A DNA stretch of 50,145 bases, taken from positions 582,676-632,820 of the forward strand of contig NW_014577072.1 in NCBI RefSeq assembly GCF_000485595.1. Reading direction: 5' to 3'. Source of the stretch: Priapulus caudatus. Taxonomy: Eukaryota > Priapulida > Priapulimorpha > Priapulimorphida > Priapulidae. Below the pieces are notes generated by a model. That model saw only the letters and a list, made by a program, of their open reading frames with translations. It was not told the DNA's origin and did not search any database. Shown piece after piece: positions 23,030-33,734 of this stretch. Numbering within the stretch: position 1 is the stretch's first letter; each line of letters opens with the position of its first letter. The position numbers and the translations under genes were made by a program.

Positions 23030-24290
23030 ACACACCACACACACGTATTTTATTATCAAGAAGTATATAATCTATGATATGCTTCTGTCGCTGTACATGT
23101 TCCTTGCTATTATACGTTATATCGAGCTTGGTTCTTACACATCGCGCGCGTTGCGTGTGCTGCGCGTGCGTGTCATCTTACGCGCGGCGAGAGTAATAGC
23201 TGCTCAATCCTGATTTTTATGTTAATCGTAATGTACAGTTATGTTTACGCACCCGGGACCGATGCAGTCAAAGGTAAGTCTTGCAATGGAATCATAATTA
23301 CGCGTCTTGCTTATGTGTGTTGTTAGCTCATATGCTGCATCAGCCACTAGATAGCCGCGGCTTTACTGAGTGGAACGTTCATGACCAGAGATCGATATAA
23401 GTAGTATAGCCATGCAGTTAATTCTCGCCAAGATTTGAACACAGACTAAGAGCGCCTAATAGCAGGATAGAACGTATCACAAGTCTTTAATAACTTGTTC
23501 GCGTAACAAATTGTAGACCATGTATGAAGTTGAAATAGACCTCAATAATGTAGCGGTACGACAGGGCTGCTCGTTCGTATTATCAAGGGGGCAGATAGTC
23601 TAGGATCTCACGCAAGTTTGAAATCTGTAGCGATATAATACACTAGGCTAGATCGTACCCTGAGAACCTGCCTATCTCAGGGCATCAATGGGATACCACT
23701 GACTTCTTGCGATCACTCTTCGACATCCGCATCGTCGTATCATTGAAGTTGAGAGAAGCCTAATGTGGGAGTCACTGTGCAGATCCTCGACTCTCTGGTC
23801 CCAATACGCATGATGATTTGATATCTCTCACATGTCATTCGGTATGCTTATACATGCATATACTCGAACGTACTAGAGAATCACTCGAGGCTCTAATAAG
23901 CTCGCTCTCATGAGGCTCGCTAGTCTCTGGTCAAGAGCCACAGGACTAGGCATGAGCCGGTACCTCAGCTCAACACGCATGTCTGTCTCGTATATACTCT
24001 AGCTAGAGACAACGTAGTTCCTATGACGACTACGCCTGGTTAAACGGACCTGCACGATCGTTGGAGATCTAGTATGCTGCATGGCCTCAGAATGTCAGAG
24101 CACTGGGCTATTCAAAACGTTTATATGTCTCGGCTAGCTATGGTCGTCAGTATATTTGGTTAGTAACCGGGCGGTAGAAGCCAAGGATGCGGTATGTGTG
24201 GATCGACCCGCAAGCAACGTTGAGACACGGTTCTTGGAGACAACGATGACGGCGGGTTTAGAAGGGTGATGATGAATGGCCTCTGGTATG
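23030..24290 (+). repeat. dispersed composite repeat, copy 1 (about 1.25 kb)
   Basis: This matches 31920-32745 in the same order and orientation. Shared landmarks include ACACACGTATTTTATTATCA at the start, TTCCTTGCTATTATACG, TCGAGCTTGG, ACGCACCCG followed by GACCGAT, GCGTAAC then AGACCATG, and near the end ATCGACCC then CAAGCAACGTTGAGACA. Copy 1 is about 1.5 times as long as copy 2 because many short insertions are scattered through it. Neither copy has an open frame or terminal repeats that identify a transposon class. Both begin at an AC tract. Copy 2 leads directly into the 10-bp minisatellite, whereas in copy 1 about 1.6 kb of degraded sequence separates them. Confidence 0.8.
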
Positions 24291-25240
24291 TCCGGCTATC
24301 ATCGAAGTAAGCCGGGTACCCGGGTATAACCCGCCGCTATAAGTTAGTTATTCTCACGCGCTTAGTAGGCGCACTAGCGCTTTCCGGTACGGCCTTCAAA
24401 CAAGTGGGTGAAAAGACCTACCGACTAACGTTTTAGGAAAGGCTGGCGTATGAGGAAACCTAGCCGGTTGGGCTGCACGTTGACCAGCGTATAAGTGACT
24501 TCTGGGGGTATGCTTTGGGCGAATATTGGTATTACTGTTATGCCTGCTTTGCGCTCTGTTTGCAATGTGCCGGCGTTACGATAATGGAGCCACAAGTTTC
24601 GGGGCGTGCGGCCGCACGTCGGTGGCAACTCGGCCGCGAACGGCGACCATCCCGTGTGCGCATATAGCCGCGGAGTCATAACCTTTGCTTGTCGAAGGTT
24701 TGTTGAGTTTTAAGAACGATGTATCATCGTGTGCTCCCGACGCATAGACGTCGTTCTTAATCTTTCGGCCTTTTCAATCCCGTCTTCTTATTTGCATTGA
24801 TGCCAGCTTTGAATTCGTGATTTCCGCGATATATGATGTTGACACACGTGACAATTCACCTACATGCTTCCGTGTCGTTTCGGTAGAGATGCGGCGCGCT
24901 GATGAATTTGTGACGGTTTAAGGCGGACGCCATCTTGTGTACCGACTGGTTATAAGGTTGGCTCTCAGCACGGTTGTAGCTGGCCGGAACCGGCTTTCAG
25001 CCCCGTCGTCAAGGCGGACCGGGCAAGAGCTCCGATGCGCTCAAGGCCGTTTCCTTTCGGGTCGCTATCTTCCTCGAACGGTTGCCACTAAAAAGTTACG
25101 TCGAAATCCCACTGTATATCAGTGACCCGAAAAAAACAACAGTCCGGCGACTGGCGCGAACGTCCCATTCCTCAGTCCTCGAGGACTCGATTCCAACAAC
25201 ACCCACACGGTACCTCCGTACTATTAGTGATGGAGACTGA
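24291..25240. other. GC-rich single-copy-like DNA, no gene recognised
   Basis: About 950 bp of high-CpG sequence lying between the dispersed repeat and minisatellite-derived DNA. Open frames (for example minus 24679-24425) have no recognisable product. It may be highly degraded repeat sequence. Confidence 0.35.
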
Positions 25241-25560
25241 CGATAGTCGTCGGCCTTTGGTCCATCCCTGTCTTGACAAAAGAACCCGCTTAACCCGCTG
25301 CATCATCCACCCGCTTCTGAGACAGGCGTGTCTCAACGGCTGTATGTTCGCACAGACAGGCTGTTCAGACAGCCGCCGAATCTCTCTGCCTTCCATGCTG
25401 TATGCGCCTGCCGCTTCAATTCTCTCGTCATGCGTGTGACCACTGACGGGGCAGCCTGGTGAAATTGCGCGGAAATCATTCAAAAAAGCCGTCGATCGGC
25501 ATCCATCGCGCGGGCACACCCGTCCTACAAATCGCGGCAGAACCCGCTTCAATCGTCATC
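25241..25560 (-). repeat. degraded inverted copy of the 10-bp minisatellite
   Basis: The segments CCTGTCTTGAC, CCCGCTTAACCCGCTGCATC and AACCCGCTTCAA are reverse complements of the GGTTAAGCGGG/GGTTGAAGCGGG motif found in the + orientation from about 26100. The copy is heavily interrupted, so boundaries are uncertain. The 126-codon minus-strand frame here is read from this repeat. Confidence 0.4.
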
Positions 25561-26099
25561 TAGACTCCGCGCATAAATTACAGCCGCCCTGCGCACCCGG
25601 TGTCCTGTGAAAATGAGGTCCCAGCCTGTTTAAGGTCGCGACCGGGACTTGCGGGGTGCGTGAGCGAATTTTTGCGTTGATGAGCAGGTTTGTGAGGCAG
25701 TTGATTATCTACGTCATCAGTGGCCTAGCCGGATTGCCTAGCACACACGCGGCCTTGCGGTCCGCCCGAACCACTCCCTGCCTTGCCTGCGACTTCGGTG
25801 CGGCCCGCGCCGCGTCGGCATGTTTTATCTTTTCTGTGAGTTTATGTGTGGCGGTGATAAAGCGGCGGGGGCTCTCCAGTGAGGGTGGGGCGGTGGGTCC
25901 TGGTTGCTGACGATGCAGGGAGGCTGGAGGCGGATCTGCACTGGTGATGGGGTCGCGGGTTGTTAAGACTAGGGGTTGCCATGGATATAGACAAAGCAGG
26001 TGTGGTGAGGAAGGGCATAGCCGCATGACCTGGCAATCGCCGTTAAGGGGAACGAGGGGCCGGTGGGGCCGCCGCCCGACTTCTAGGCCGTCCGTCGAT
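25561..26099. other. transitional DNA between minisatellite blocks
   Basis: About 540 bp, G-rich on the + strand after 25860. Isolated fragments resemble the 10-bp motif, but no regular array and no gene are seen. Confidence 0.35.
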
Positions 26100-27400
26100 T
26101 CGGGTGACGTTGAGACAGGTTGAGGCGCAACTGGTTGAGACGAGGATTGCGCGCCGCTGAAGCGGGACTAAAAGGGCCGTATGGATTTCGAGACATGGAG
26201 ATGTGAGTGCGGCTCACGCGCGATATTGTGACGACAGGTCTGTGAAGCGTCGCGTGGGATGAGCAGGGTTTCAGGCCGCGCGTTTATATAAGGTTAAAGG
26301 AAAGGGTGTATTTAGATGTCTTATGAATGAACTGGTAGTAGACTATGTGGTTGTCTGTGCATCAGAGCCGGTGCTGTGATCGACTAGGGAGTGGGCACGT
26401 TTGTCCGCTCTCTCGCCGCGATGGACTTGTATGTGCAAACCGTCTGAAGGTAGCATCCAATGCTACTGAAATGCAGGTCCCTGGGTAACAGAGAATATCA
26501 CCTAACGAGCGGATCGGGCCTGAGAGTGTGAAGTATCAAGTAAAAATGATTTGAGTGGAAATAAGCTTGAGAAAGACAGATATTCGCATTTTAGACGCGG
26601 GAGTATAAGGAGACTGAGTAACAGAAGCAGCGCACTAAGATAATATAGAGACTGAAGGAGAATTGAGAGCAGGTATTTAGAACAGCGGGTTAGAATATGG
26701 AAGCGTGTGATAAGAATGCAATCATGGGTAGTTTGACATGTTCACGGCTCCACGGCTCAGAGTTACGAGCCGCAAACATGAGCTGATGTTGGAAATGCGG
26801 TTTTTAGAGACATGATGCAGGTAAGCGGTGCGTGTGAAGATAAGAGACTGTGATAATAAGGTCGTCTCATGAGTGAAGATAGAGACAGTATTAGTGTAAC
26901 GGTATGTCATCTTAACTGCGGGTGTTGAGACAGGAATGAGGCAGGTTTACGTACAGATGAAGGGCCCCATGGATGAGACGAGCGGCTCCTCAAGGCTCGG
27001 GCATGTTAATTTAAGCAGCGCTCGTGACGGCGGATGACGGCAGGTTAAGACAGTTTGCCAAGCGGGCCGGGATAGAGGCAGAATCGTCTCCGCAGGTCTA
27101 AGACATGGATGGTGAAGCTATGGTATGATAGGGCAGTTAAGGCGGGGATGGTTGATCGCGGTTGAGACAGGATGAGGCAGGTCTAAGACAGTTGAAGGCG
27201 GGATTGAGCGCAGGTTAAGCGGGGTTAAGACAGGTTTGAAGCGGGGCGATGAGGCAGGTTTAGGACAGGTTGATGAGGGCCAGCGGGATGAGCAGTCGTT
27301 AAGGTCGGTGTTGCAGCAGGATGAGGCAGAGTTAAGACAGGTTGAGCGGGGATGCAGGCAGGTTTAGCAGGGGCGCGCGTGACGCAAGATGAAGTGCAGG
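26100..27400 (+). repeat. degenerate 10-bp minisatellite, block 1
   Basis: Scattered to dense copies of GGTTGAGACA, GGTTAAGACA and GGATGAGGCA, clearest at 27050-27400 and weak between 26300 and 26950. Many units carry single-base insertions or losses that disrupt the 10-bp period, unlike the clean block at 32746-33353. Confidence 0.75.
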
Positions 27401-28059
27401 TCTTGACAGAGGTTATAGAGAAGAACGAAGCTGATAGAGTTTGGTTGTGCAGTTATTGTATCATTCTAAATATTTGTAAAGTTGTCGAAAAGTGTGTTAA
27501 GTCAACAGCGATTTTGATAGTTATGTCTGGAGGTTTTAGAGCACTGCGCTAGAGACAGTTGTATTCGAGCATACGACGAAGTCGAGATGGCTCAGGGCTT
27601 TTAAGGGCGAAGCTTAGAGGTTAAGACACTGCGTTGAGGAGTCTCTAACGAGCGTATTGGATGAATCGAGTCTCGAGGGTGATTTATATATATAGAGCGC
27701 ATGGATTTATCGATCGAAGAGTGATGGGCTGTTGTATTAACAGAACAGCTTATGGTGTCATGTTAGTCGATCGCTAAGAAAGGTTTAGTAATGGCAGGGG
27801 CTATGGTAGGCATGGATTTATAATAATGACGAGAATTTGTTAAGTCAGGTTGAAGCGGTCCGATATCTATTGAGTTACTTAAATGTTCCTAAGCTAATCT
27901 TCGATTTGCCAATGTTTATCTTCAACTCTCGCAAGGCTATTTTAAGATCATTGTCGCTAATGAAATGCTCGTAATGAAATTTTCGAAGGTTCTAATGAGG
28001 CTGGACGCAGCCGGATGAAAGAATTGTGGCTCTCTCCTCTCTCCCGGCGGTTTTCTGGT
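27401..28059. other. AT-rich DNA between minisatellite blocks
   Basis: About 660 bp. It keeps a few diverged motif fragments (GGTTAAGACA-like) but is mostly non-repetitive. No gene is recognised. Confidence 0.4.
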
Positions 28060-28330
28060 TAAGGCGGAGTTAAGGACAGGGTTGAAGCGGGATGAGGCAG
28101 GTTAAGGCGGGTTGAGACAGGTTGAGGCAGTTGAGACAGGATTGCGCGGGTTAAAGCGGGTTGAAACAGGATGAGGCGGAATGAGACCGGATGAGGCGGG
28201 TTGAGGTGACTTAAGATGGGTTGAGACAGGTTGGCACGGGTTGATACAGGTCGGAGAAGATTGAGGCGGCTTGACACAAGATAAAGCCGGTTGAGACGGG
28301 TTGAGACGCGTTGAGGCGGGTGAGACTGTT
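28060..28330 (+). repeat. 10-bp minisatellite, block 2
   Basis: Regular 10-bp units (GGTTGAGACA, GGTTGAGGCG, GGATGAGGCG). The stretch at about 28079-28165 matches 33039-33127 over some 85 bases, including a shared 9-base unit (GGCAGTTGA in place of the expected GGCAGGTTGA) and the variant unit GGATTGCGCG. The minus-strand Pro/Ser/Asn-rich frames are repeat artefacts. Confidence 0.88.
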
Positions 28331-29716
28331 TCCGGCATTTCATAAGTCGCAGCTCGCCAAGCTGGCCAGTGATGCGCATGCATGCATTGACCTTCTTGAT
28401 TCTTGTGGGAGGATGCAGAAGGTTACGGCATGTTGAAGTCGGTCGCGGCTAGCAGAAGCGCATTCAGGCAGCTTGTATGCCAGAGATCGTGCCTCGCGGC
28501 AGTGCATGCCTGCTGCCGTGGGTGTCTCGTATCGTAGGAGACGCGTTCGCAATAAATCAGCATCGGCCACGGCGCACACGCGCCGAACAAAGCACACAAA
28601 TGACGCGCCGTGCTAATTATTAATTCTATCGACCCCCGTTACGTCATTGTGATTGTGTCCGCATCTACAATTACGCTGCTGCGCAGCCACGACTGCTGTT
28701 ACCTTTGTTACGACTGCGCTGCTCGCGTAGACGCGATAGAGTTCAGTTCTTTCTCGTCACTGAAGCCGACATTGGAACCGCGTTGTCGCTCACGTTTCTC
28801 GATGAGTGCGTGTGGTCGCGTGAGCGAGGGAGTGCATGCATGTAAATGCGCGGCGTATAGTGTTAGCTGGCGAGACAGGCAGGATCAGCACACATGTTGG
28901 CACTTCTGGGGGAGTATGCTCGAAGAAAGCCGGGTGAAAATACACATGCGCAGCGTGATAAAGTAAATATCTTATCGATTATTGTTCTTGCCCGTTACTC
29001 AACGTCATAAGCAGTTCTAAATTATACATTGGGTTTTTATACTTTCATTATACTTGATTAAAAAAATCGTTCGAAAAGACAGCCAACTAATAAAATAACA
29101 TTTAAGCGCATATAGCTACGAGGCTTATGATTTTGGCTCTAATATATTGTGAACTTGGATCTAAACATGTAAAAAACGCAAAAGCGGCTTGCGGCCATCG
29201 ATTTCCATGTTTTTCACCAAATGTGATGTTTTTGCCGTTCAAATTGTTCTCACCATGAATCATGATGAATATAATTGTCAATGAAATTACTGCCTAAGTT
29301 AATATAGTCGCCTGGCTCTCTAATCGACTTGTCCAGTGTGTTTGGCTACATAATTTACACACACACTGCAGCAACGTTCGCCGACTCGTTGGCTGTCAAG
29401 ACAATTACGTTATTGCAAGTTAGCATAATAGGCTTAGATACATCTTCGTATGCATTCGGAGAATAATCGAAGCGGCAAGAAATCAGATTTTAGTTCTAAT
29501 ATTATAATTTAATCTTGTATTGCGCCGTCTTTCTTCATCGCGTACGCAAATATTGTGTCGTGTACGAGCTTCACGATGGATCGTAGTGTGGATGTGTTTA
29601 TAGTTTCGCATCATCTCTATACATATAGGAAAATCAAACGGCTACACGTGCATATAAGAAGCAGAGTCAACGGGGAAAATTACGAAAGAGACGTATGTAA
29701 TTGGGAAATTATACAT
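28331..29716. other. single-copy DNA, no gene recognised
   Basis: About 1.4 kb. CpG-rich to 28960, then AT-rich. The frame 28610-28966 opens with GTG rather than ATG and has no recognised domain. Confidence 0.45.
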
Positions 29717-29784
<68 letters not shown>

Positions 29785-29906
29785 CCCGCACGCACAGCAC
29801 CTACGCCCACGCAACGACGCACACGCAAGCACGCACACGCACAGCGCACACGCCACACGCACACGCACACAAACACACATAACACAGCACAACCACAGCC
29901 CATCAC

Positions 29907-29946
<40 letters not shown>
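29717..29946. repeat. (CA)n compound microsatellite
   Basis: Pure CA at 29728-29783 and 29909-29946 flanks a CGCA-rich centre. It abuts the perfect palindrome that follows. Confidence 0.95.
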
Positions 29947-29949
<3 letters not shown>

Positions 29950-30012
29950 GCACAGCAGACAAACTTATAACATATATATATATATATGTTATAAGTTTGT
30001 CTGCTGTGCAAC
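29947..30012. repeat. perfect 66-bp palindrome
   Basis: A 33-base arm that begins GTTGCACAGCAGACAAACTT and continues into an alternating AT stretch is followed, with no spacer, by its exact reverse complement. No direct flanking repeat was found, so it may be a foldback element remnant, a hairpin RNA source or a sequence-processing artefact. Confidence 0.95.
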
Positions 30013-30680
30013 AGCAGCGTACTAGGCGCGATGTCACATACTGGTGAGATAATAGGACCGCCAGGGATTTACACAATATATTCTTTTGAGTTGATCAAAT
30101 TTTCAACGCGAAAGCGTCTGCTGATGTAGGAAATGAAGAATACTTTACGAAAAAAATCCCAGCGGGACCCGTCAATAGAAATGCTAAGCTATGAAGATTC
30201 TGCGAACGCAGCCCAGCTTATTCAGCGTGTTTATGTCGCCAGCGTTTCGGCCGGGATTCGTGGCGTCATCGATCACGTGGTCGACCTTAGTAGCTGGAGG
30301 ACGCGGGAGCGCTACAGACTGCCGCGCCGAATTCGGTGAAACGCGTAGTGCGTAGTGTCGATGCCACTCGTGTCGGTCTCCACACCGCCATCGACTTTCC
30401 ATAAACGCACATAGATATACGCAGCTAGCCGTCGACACCGTGCACGTAGATTGCTAGCTCAAGTTACCTCATAGACCATCGCTAGACTACGAAGTATACG
30501 CTATACTATACACGGGGCATCGGAGGCTATGGAAACTAGAGTTAGCGGATACGTTATACGCGCGCATGCGTCATATGCGTCACGCGCATGTTAAGCATGC
30601 GAAGTGCATGATTTACTAGGCAAGTGTTGGTAACGCTGAGCTGTGCTTTAGCGAGCCTAAAGTGTGGAGTCACGTGACGT
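30013..30680. other. single-copy DNA, no gene recognised
   Basis: About 670 bp with no repeat or coding signal. Short self-complementary stretches such as GCGCGCATGCG with ACGCGCATG occur at 30560-30600. Confidence 0.45.
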
Positions 30681-30798
30681 TTTTCTCATCTTAATTGAAC
30701 CAGATTTAATTACAAGTTATATAGACCCTTTATTATTTCTATTAAGTTGGCTTTTTTCTTAATTAACCCTGTTTAAATACAAATTATATTAACCTTTT
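30681..30798 (+). repeat. imperfect direct repeat, 2 copies of about 50 bp
   Basis: The segments 30681-30731 and 30752-30797 share the ordered blocks TTTTTCT, CTTAATT, AACC, TTTAA, TACAA, TTATAT and ACCTTT, with substitutions and small gaps. It is an AT-rich local duplication of unknown role. Confidence 0.6.
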
Positions 30799-31060
30799 CG
30801 TGCTCCGAGTACGCGTGCTTTATCCGAGCGGCTACGATTCGATTCGCCCACTATCGCGTGTCTCACAGTTAATGTTTCACTCGGTGACTCGGCGTGTTTA
30901 CTAACCACGCTGGCAGTGTTTATCCCGCGCTGCTCGTTACACCCATTACGTGCGTACACAGCTATTTATTCGTACCATGTTGTGACGCATTCAACATCTC
31001 CGGCGGCGGACTGGGGACAGCTGCCGCGCTGGCTCGCACACCTGTCCCTATACTGGCAGG

Positions 31061-31098
31061 GCTGAGATGCCGATGACAGGGGAGATGCCTATGACACG
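31061..31098 (+). repeat. short tandem duplication
   Basis: GAGATGCCGATGACAGGG is followed at once by GAGATGCCTATGACACG, two copies of an 18-bp unit differing at a few positions. Confidence 0.7.
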
Positions 31099-31354
31099 AG
31101 CCAACTCATCGGCCCGAAGAAGAGGCCCTCCCACCGTAACACAGGGTTGTGGTGACGACCAGGCCATGCGCACTGGCCTCGCAGTCGTCCGCACAAGGTA
31201 GTGGAGGAGGAAGGGGGCGGGGTGGAGGATGAAGGGGCCATGACGTCACGCGATGTATGGATCTACCCCTGAGGGTATTACGCGGATGTCAATGTTCGCC
31301 GTGTATTGTCGCTATTGCTATTACGCGAAGAGAACGCCAGCGCCACCGTCAACA

Positions 31355-31441
31355 TATTATCAGGGGTTAATAATGACACATTTTGTCATTATAATTTGAG
31401 AAATAATGACAAAATTTGTCATTATTAACCCCTGGTATTAT
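31355..31441. mobile_element. 75-bp foldback element with 6-bp flanking repeats
   Basis: The element (31361-31435) has inverted arms beginning CAGGGGTTAATAATGACA and ending with its complement TGTCATTATTAACCCCTG. Each arm contains its own smaller palindrome around TTTTGTCATTAT/AATGACAAAA. It is flanked on both sides by TATTAT (31355-31360 and 31436-31441), which could be a target-site duplication. It is non-coding and would depend on enzymes supplied elsewhere. Related elements lie at 46881-46937 and perhaps 35497-35548. Confidence 0.7.
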
Positions 31442-31504
31442 GAAGTTCCACGCTGGGGTCTTCTTACGGTAACGCATTCATCTATAAACACTATAAGGAC
31501 TATG

Positions 31505-32745
<1,241 letters not shown>

Positions 32746-33353
32746 AGACAAGATGACGCGGGTTAAAGCGGGTTGAGACAGGCTGAGGCGGATTAAGACA
32801 AGTTGAGGCTGGATGAGACAGGTTGATGTGGGTTGACGCGCGGGTCAAGACAATTCGGTGCGGGTTGAAGTGAGTTAAGGCGGGTTAAAGCAGGTCGAAG
32901 CGGGTTGAAGTGAGTTAAGGCGGGTTAAGGCGGGTTAAGGCGGGTTAAGGCGGGTTGAGGCGTGTTGAGACAGGATGAGGCGGTTGAGACAGGATTGTGC
33001 GGGTTAGAGCGGGTTGAAACAGGATGAGGCAGGTTAAGACAGGTTGAAGCGGGATGAGGCAGGTTAAGGCGGGTTGAGACAGGTTGAGGCAGTTGAGACA
33101 GGATTGCGCGGGTTAAAGCGGGTTGAGACAGGATGAGGCAGGTTAAGACAGGTTGAAGCGGGATGAGGCAGGTTAAGGCGGGTTGAGACAGGTTGAGGCA
33201 GTTGAGACAGGATTGCGCGGGTTAAAGCGGGTTGAAGCGGGATGAGGCAGGTTAAGACAGGTTGAAGCGGGATGAGGCAGGTTAAGACAGGTTGAAGCGG
33301 GATGAGGCAGGTTAAGACAGGTTGAAGCGGGATGAGGCAGGTTAAGGCGGGGT
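32746..33353 (+). repeat. clean 10-bp minisatellite with higher-order units
   Basis: Regular 10-bp units (GGTTGAGACA, GGTTAAGGCG, GGTTGAAGCG, GGATGAGGCA). The marker GGATTGYGCG recurs at 32992, 33101 and 33210, an exact 109-bp higher-order period (eleven units minus one base). From 33231 the array changes to a perfect 30-bp trimer period that is cut off by the N gap. On the minus strand the trimer reads a ten-residue repeat (LNLPHPASTC). This frame has no other coding support. Confidence 0.95.
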
Positions 33354-33674
33354 NNNNNNNNNNNNNNNNNNNNNNNNNNNNNNNNNNNNNNNNNNNNNNN
33401 NNNNNNNNNNNNNNNNNNNNNNNNNNNNNNNNNNNNNNNNNNNNNNNNNNNNNNNNNNNNNNNNNNNNNNNNNNNNNNNNNNNNNNNNNNNNNNNNNNNN
33501 NNNNNNNNNNNNNNNNNNNNNNNNNNNNNNNNNNNNNNNNNNNNNNNNNNNNNNNNNNNNNNNNNNNNNNNNNNNNNNNNNNNNNNNNNNNNNNNNNNNN
33601 NNNNNNNNNNNNNNNNNNNNNNNNNNNNNNNNNNNNNNNNNNNNNNNNNNNNNNNNNNNNNNNNNNNNNNNNNN
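33354..33674. other. assembly gap (321 N)
   Basis: A run of N starts inside the 30-bp-period minisatellite and ends at a (GA)n tract. The true length is unknown. Open frames drawn across it are meaningless. Confidence 0.99.
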
Positions 33675-33675
33675 G

Positions 33676-33733
<58 letters not shown>
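33675..33733. repeat. (GA)n microsatellite at gap edge
   Basis: The sequence begins GAGAGAAAGATAGAGAGAGA, matching the word at about 31733-31752 just before the other GA run. This hints that the gap separates successive copies of one composite unit. Confidence 0.9.

Positions 33734-33734
<1 letters not shown>

Noticed and set aside
23266-23280. Strong donor-like CAAAGGTAAGTC inside the dispersed repeat
   Set aside because: The matching position in the other copy lacks it and no open frame precedes it.
25172-25552. 126-codon minus-strand frame with mixed composition
   Set aside because: Much of it derives from a degraded inverted copy of the 10-bp minisatellite, in a block where sequence quality is doubtful.
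32746-33353. Ten-residue protein repeat (LNLPHPASTC) on the minus strand
   Set aside because: It follows from a 30-bp trimer of the 10-bp minisatellite. The period breaks (109 bp) would shift the frame, so it is not maintained as coding.
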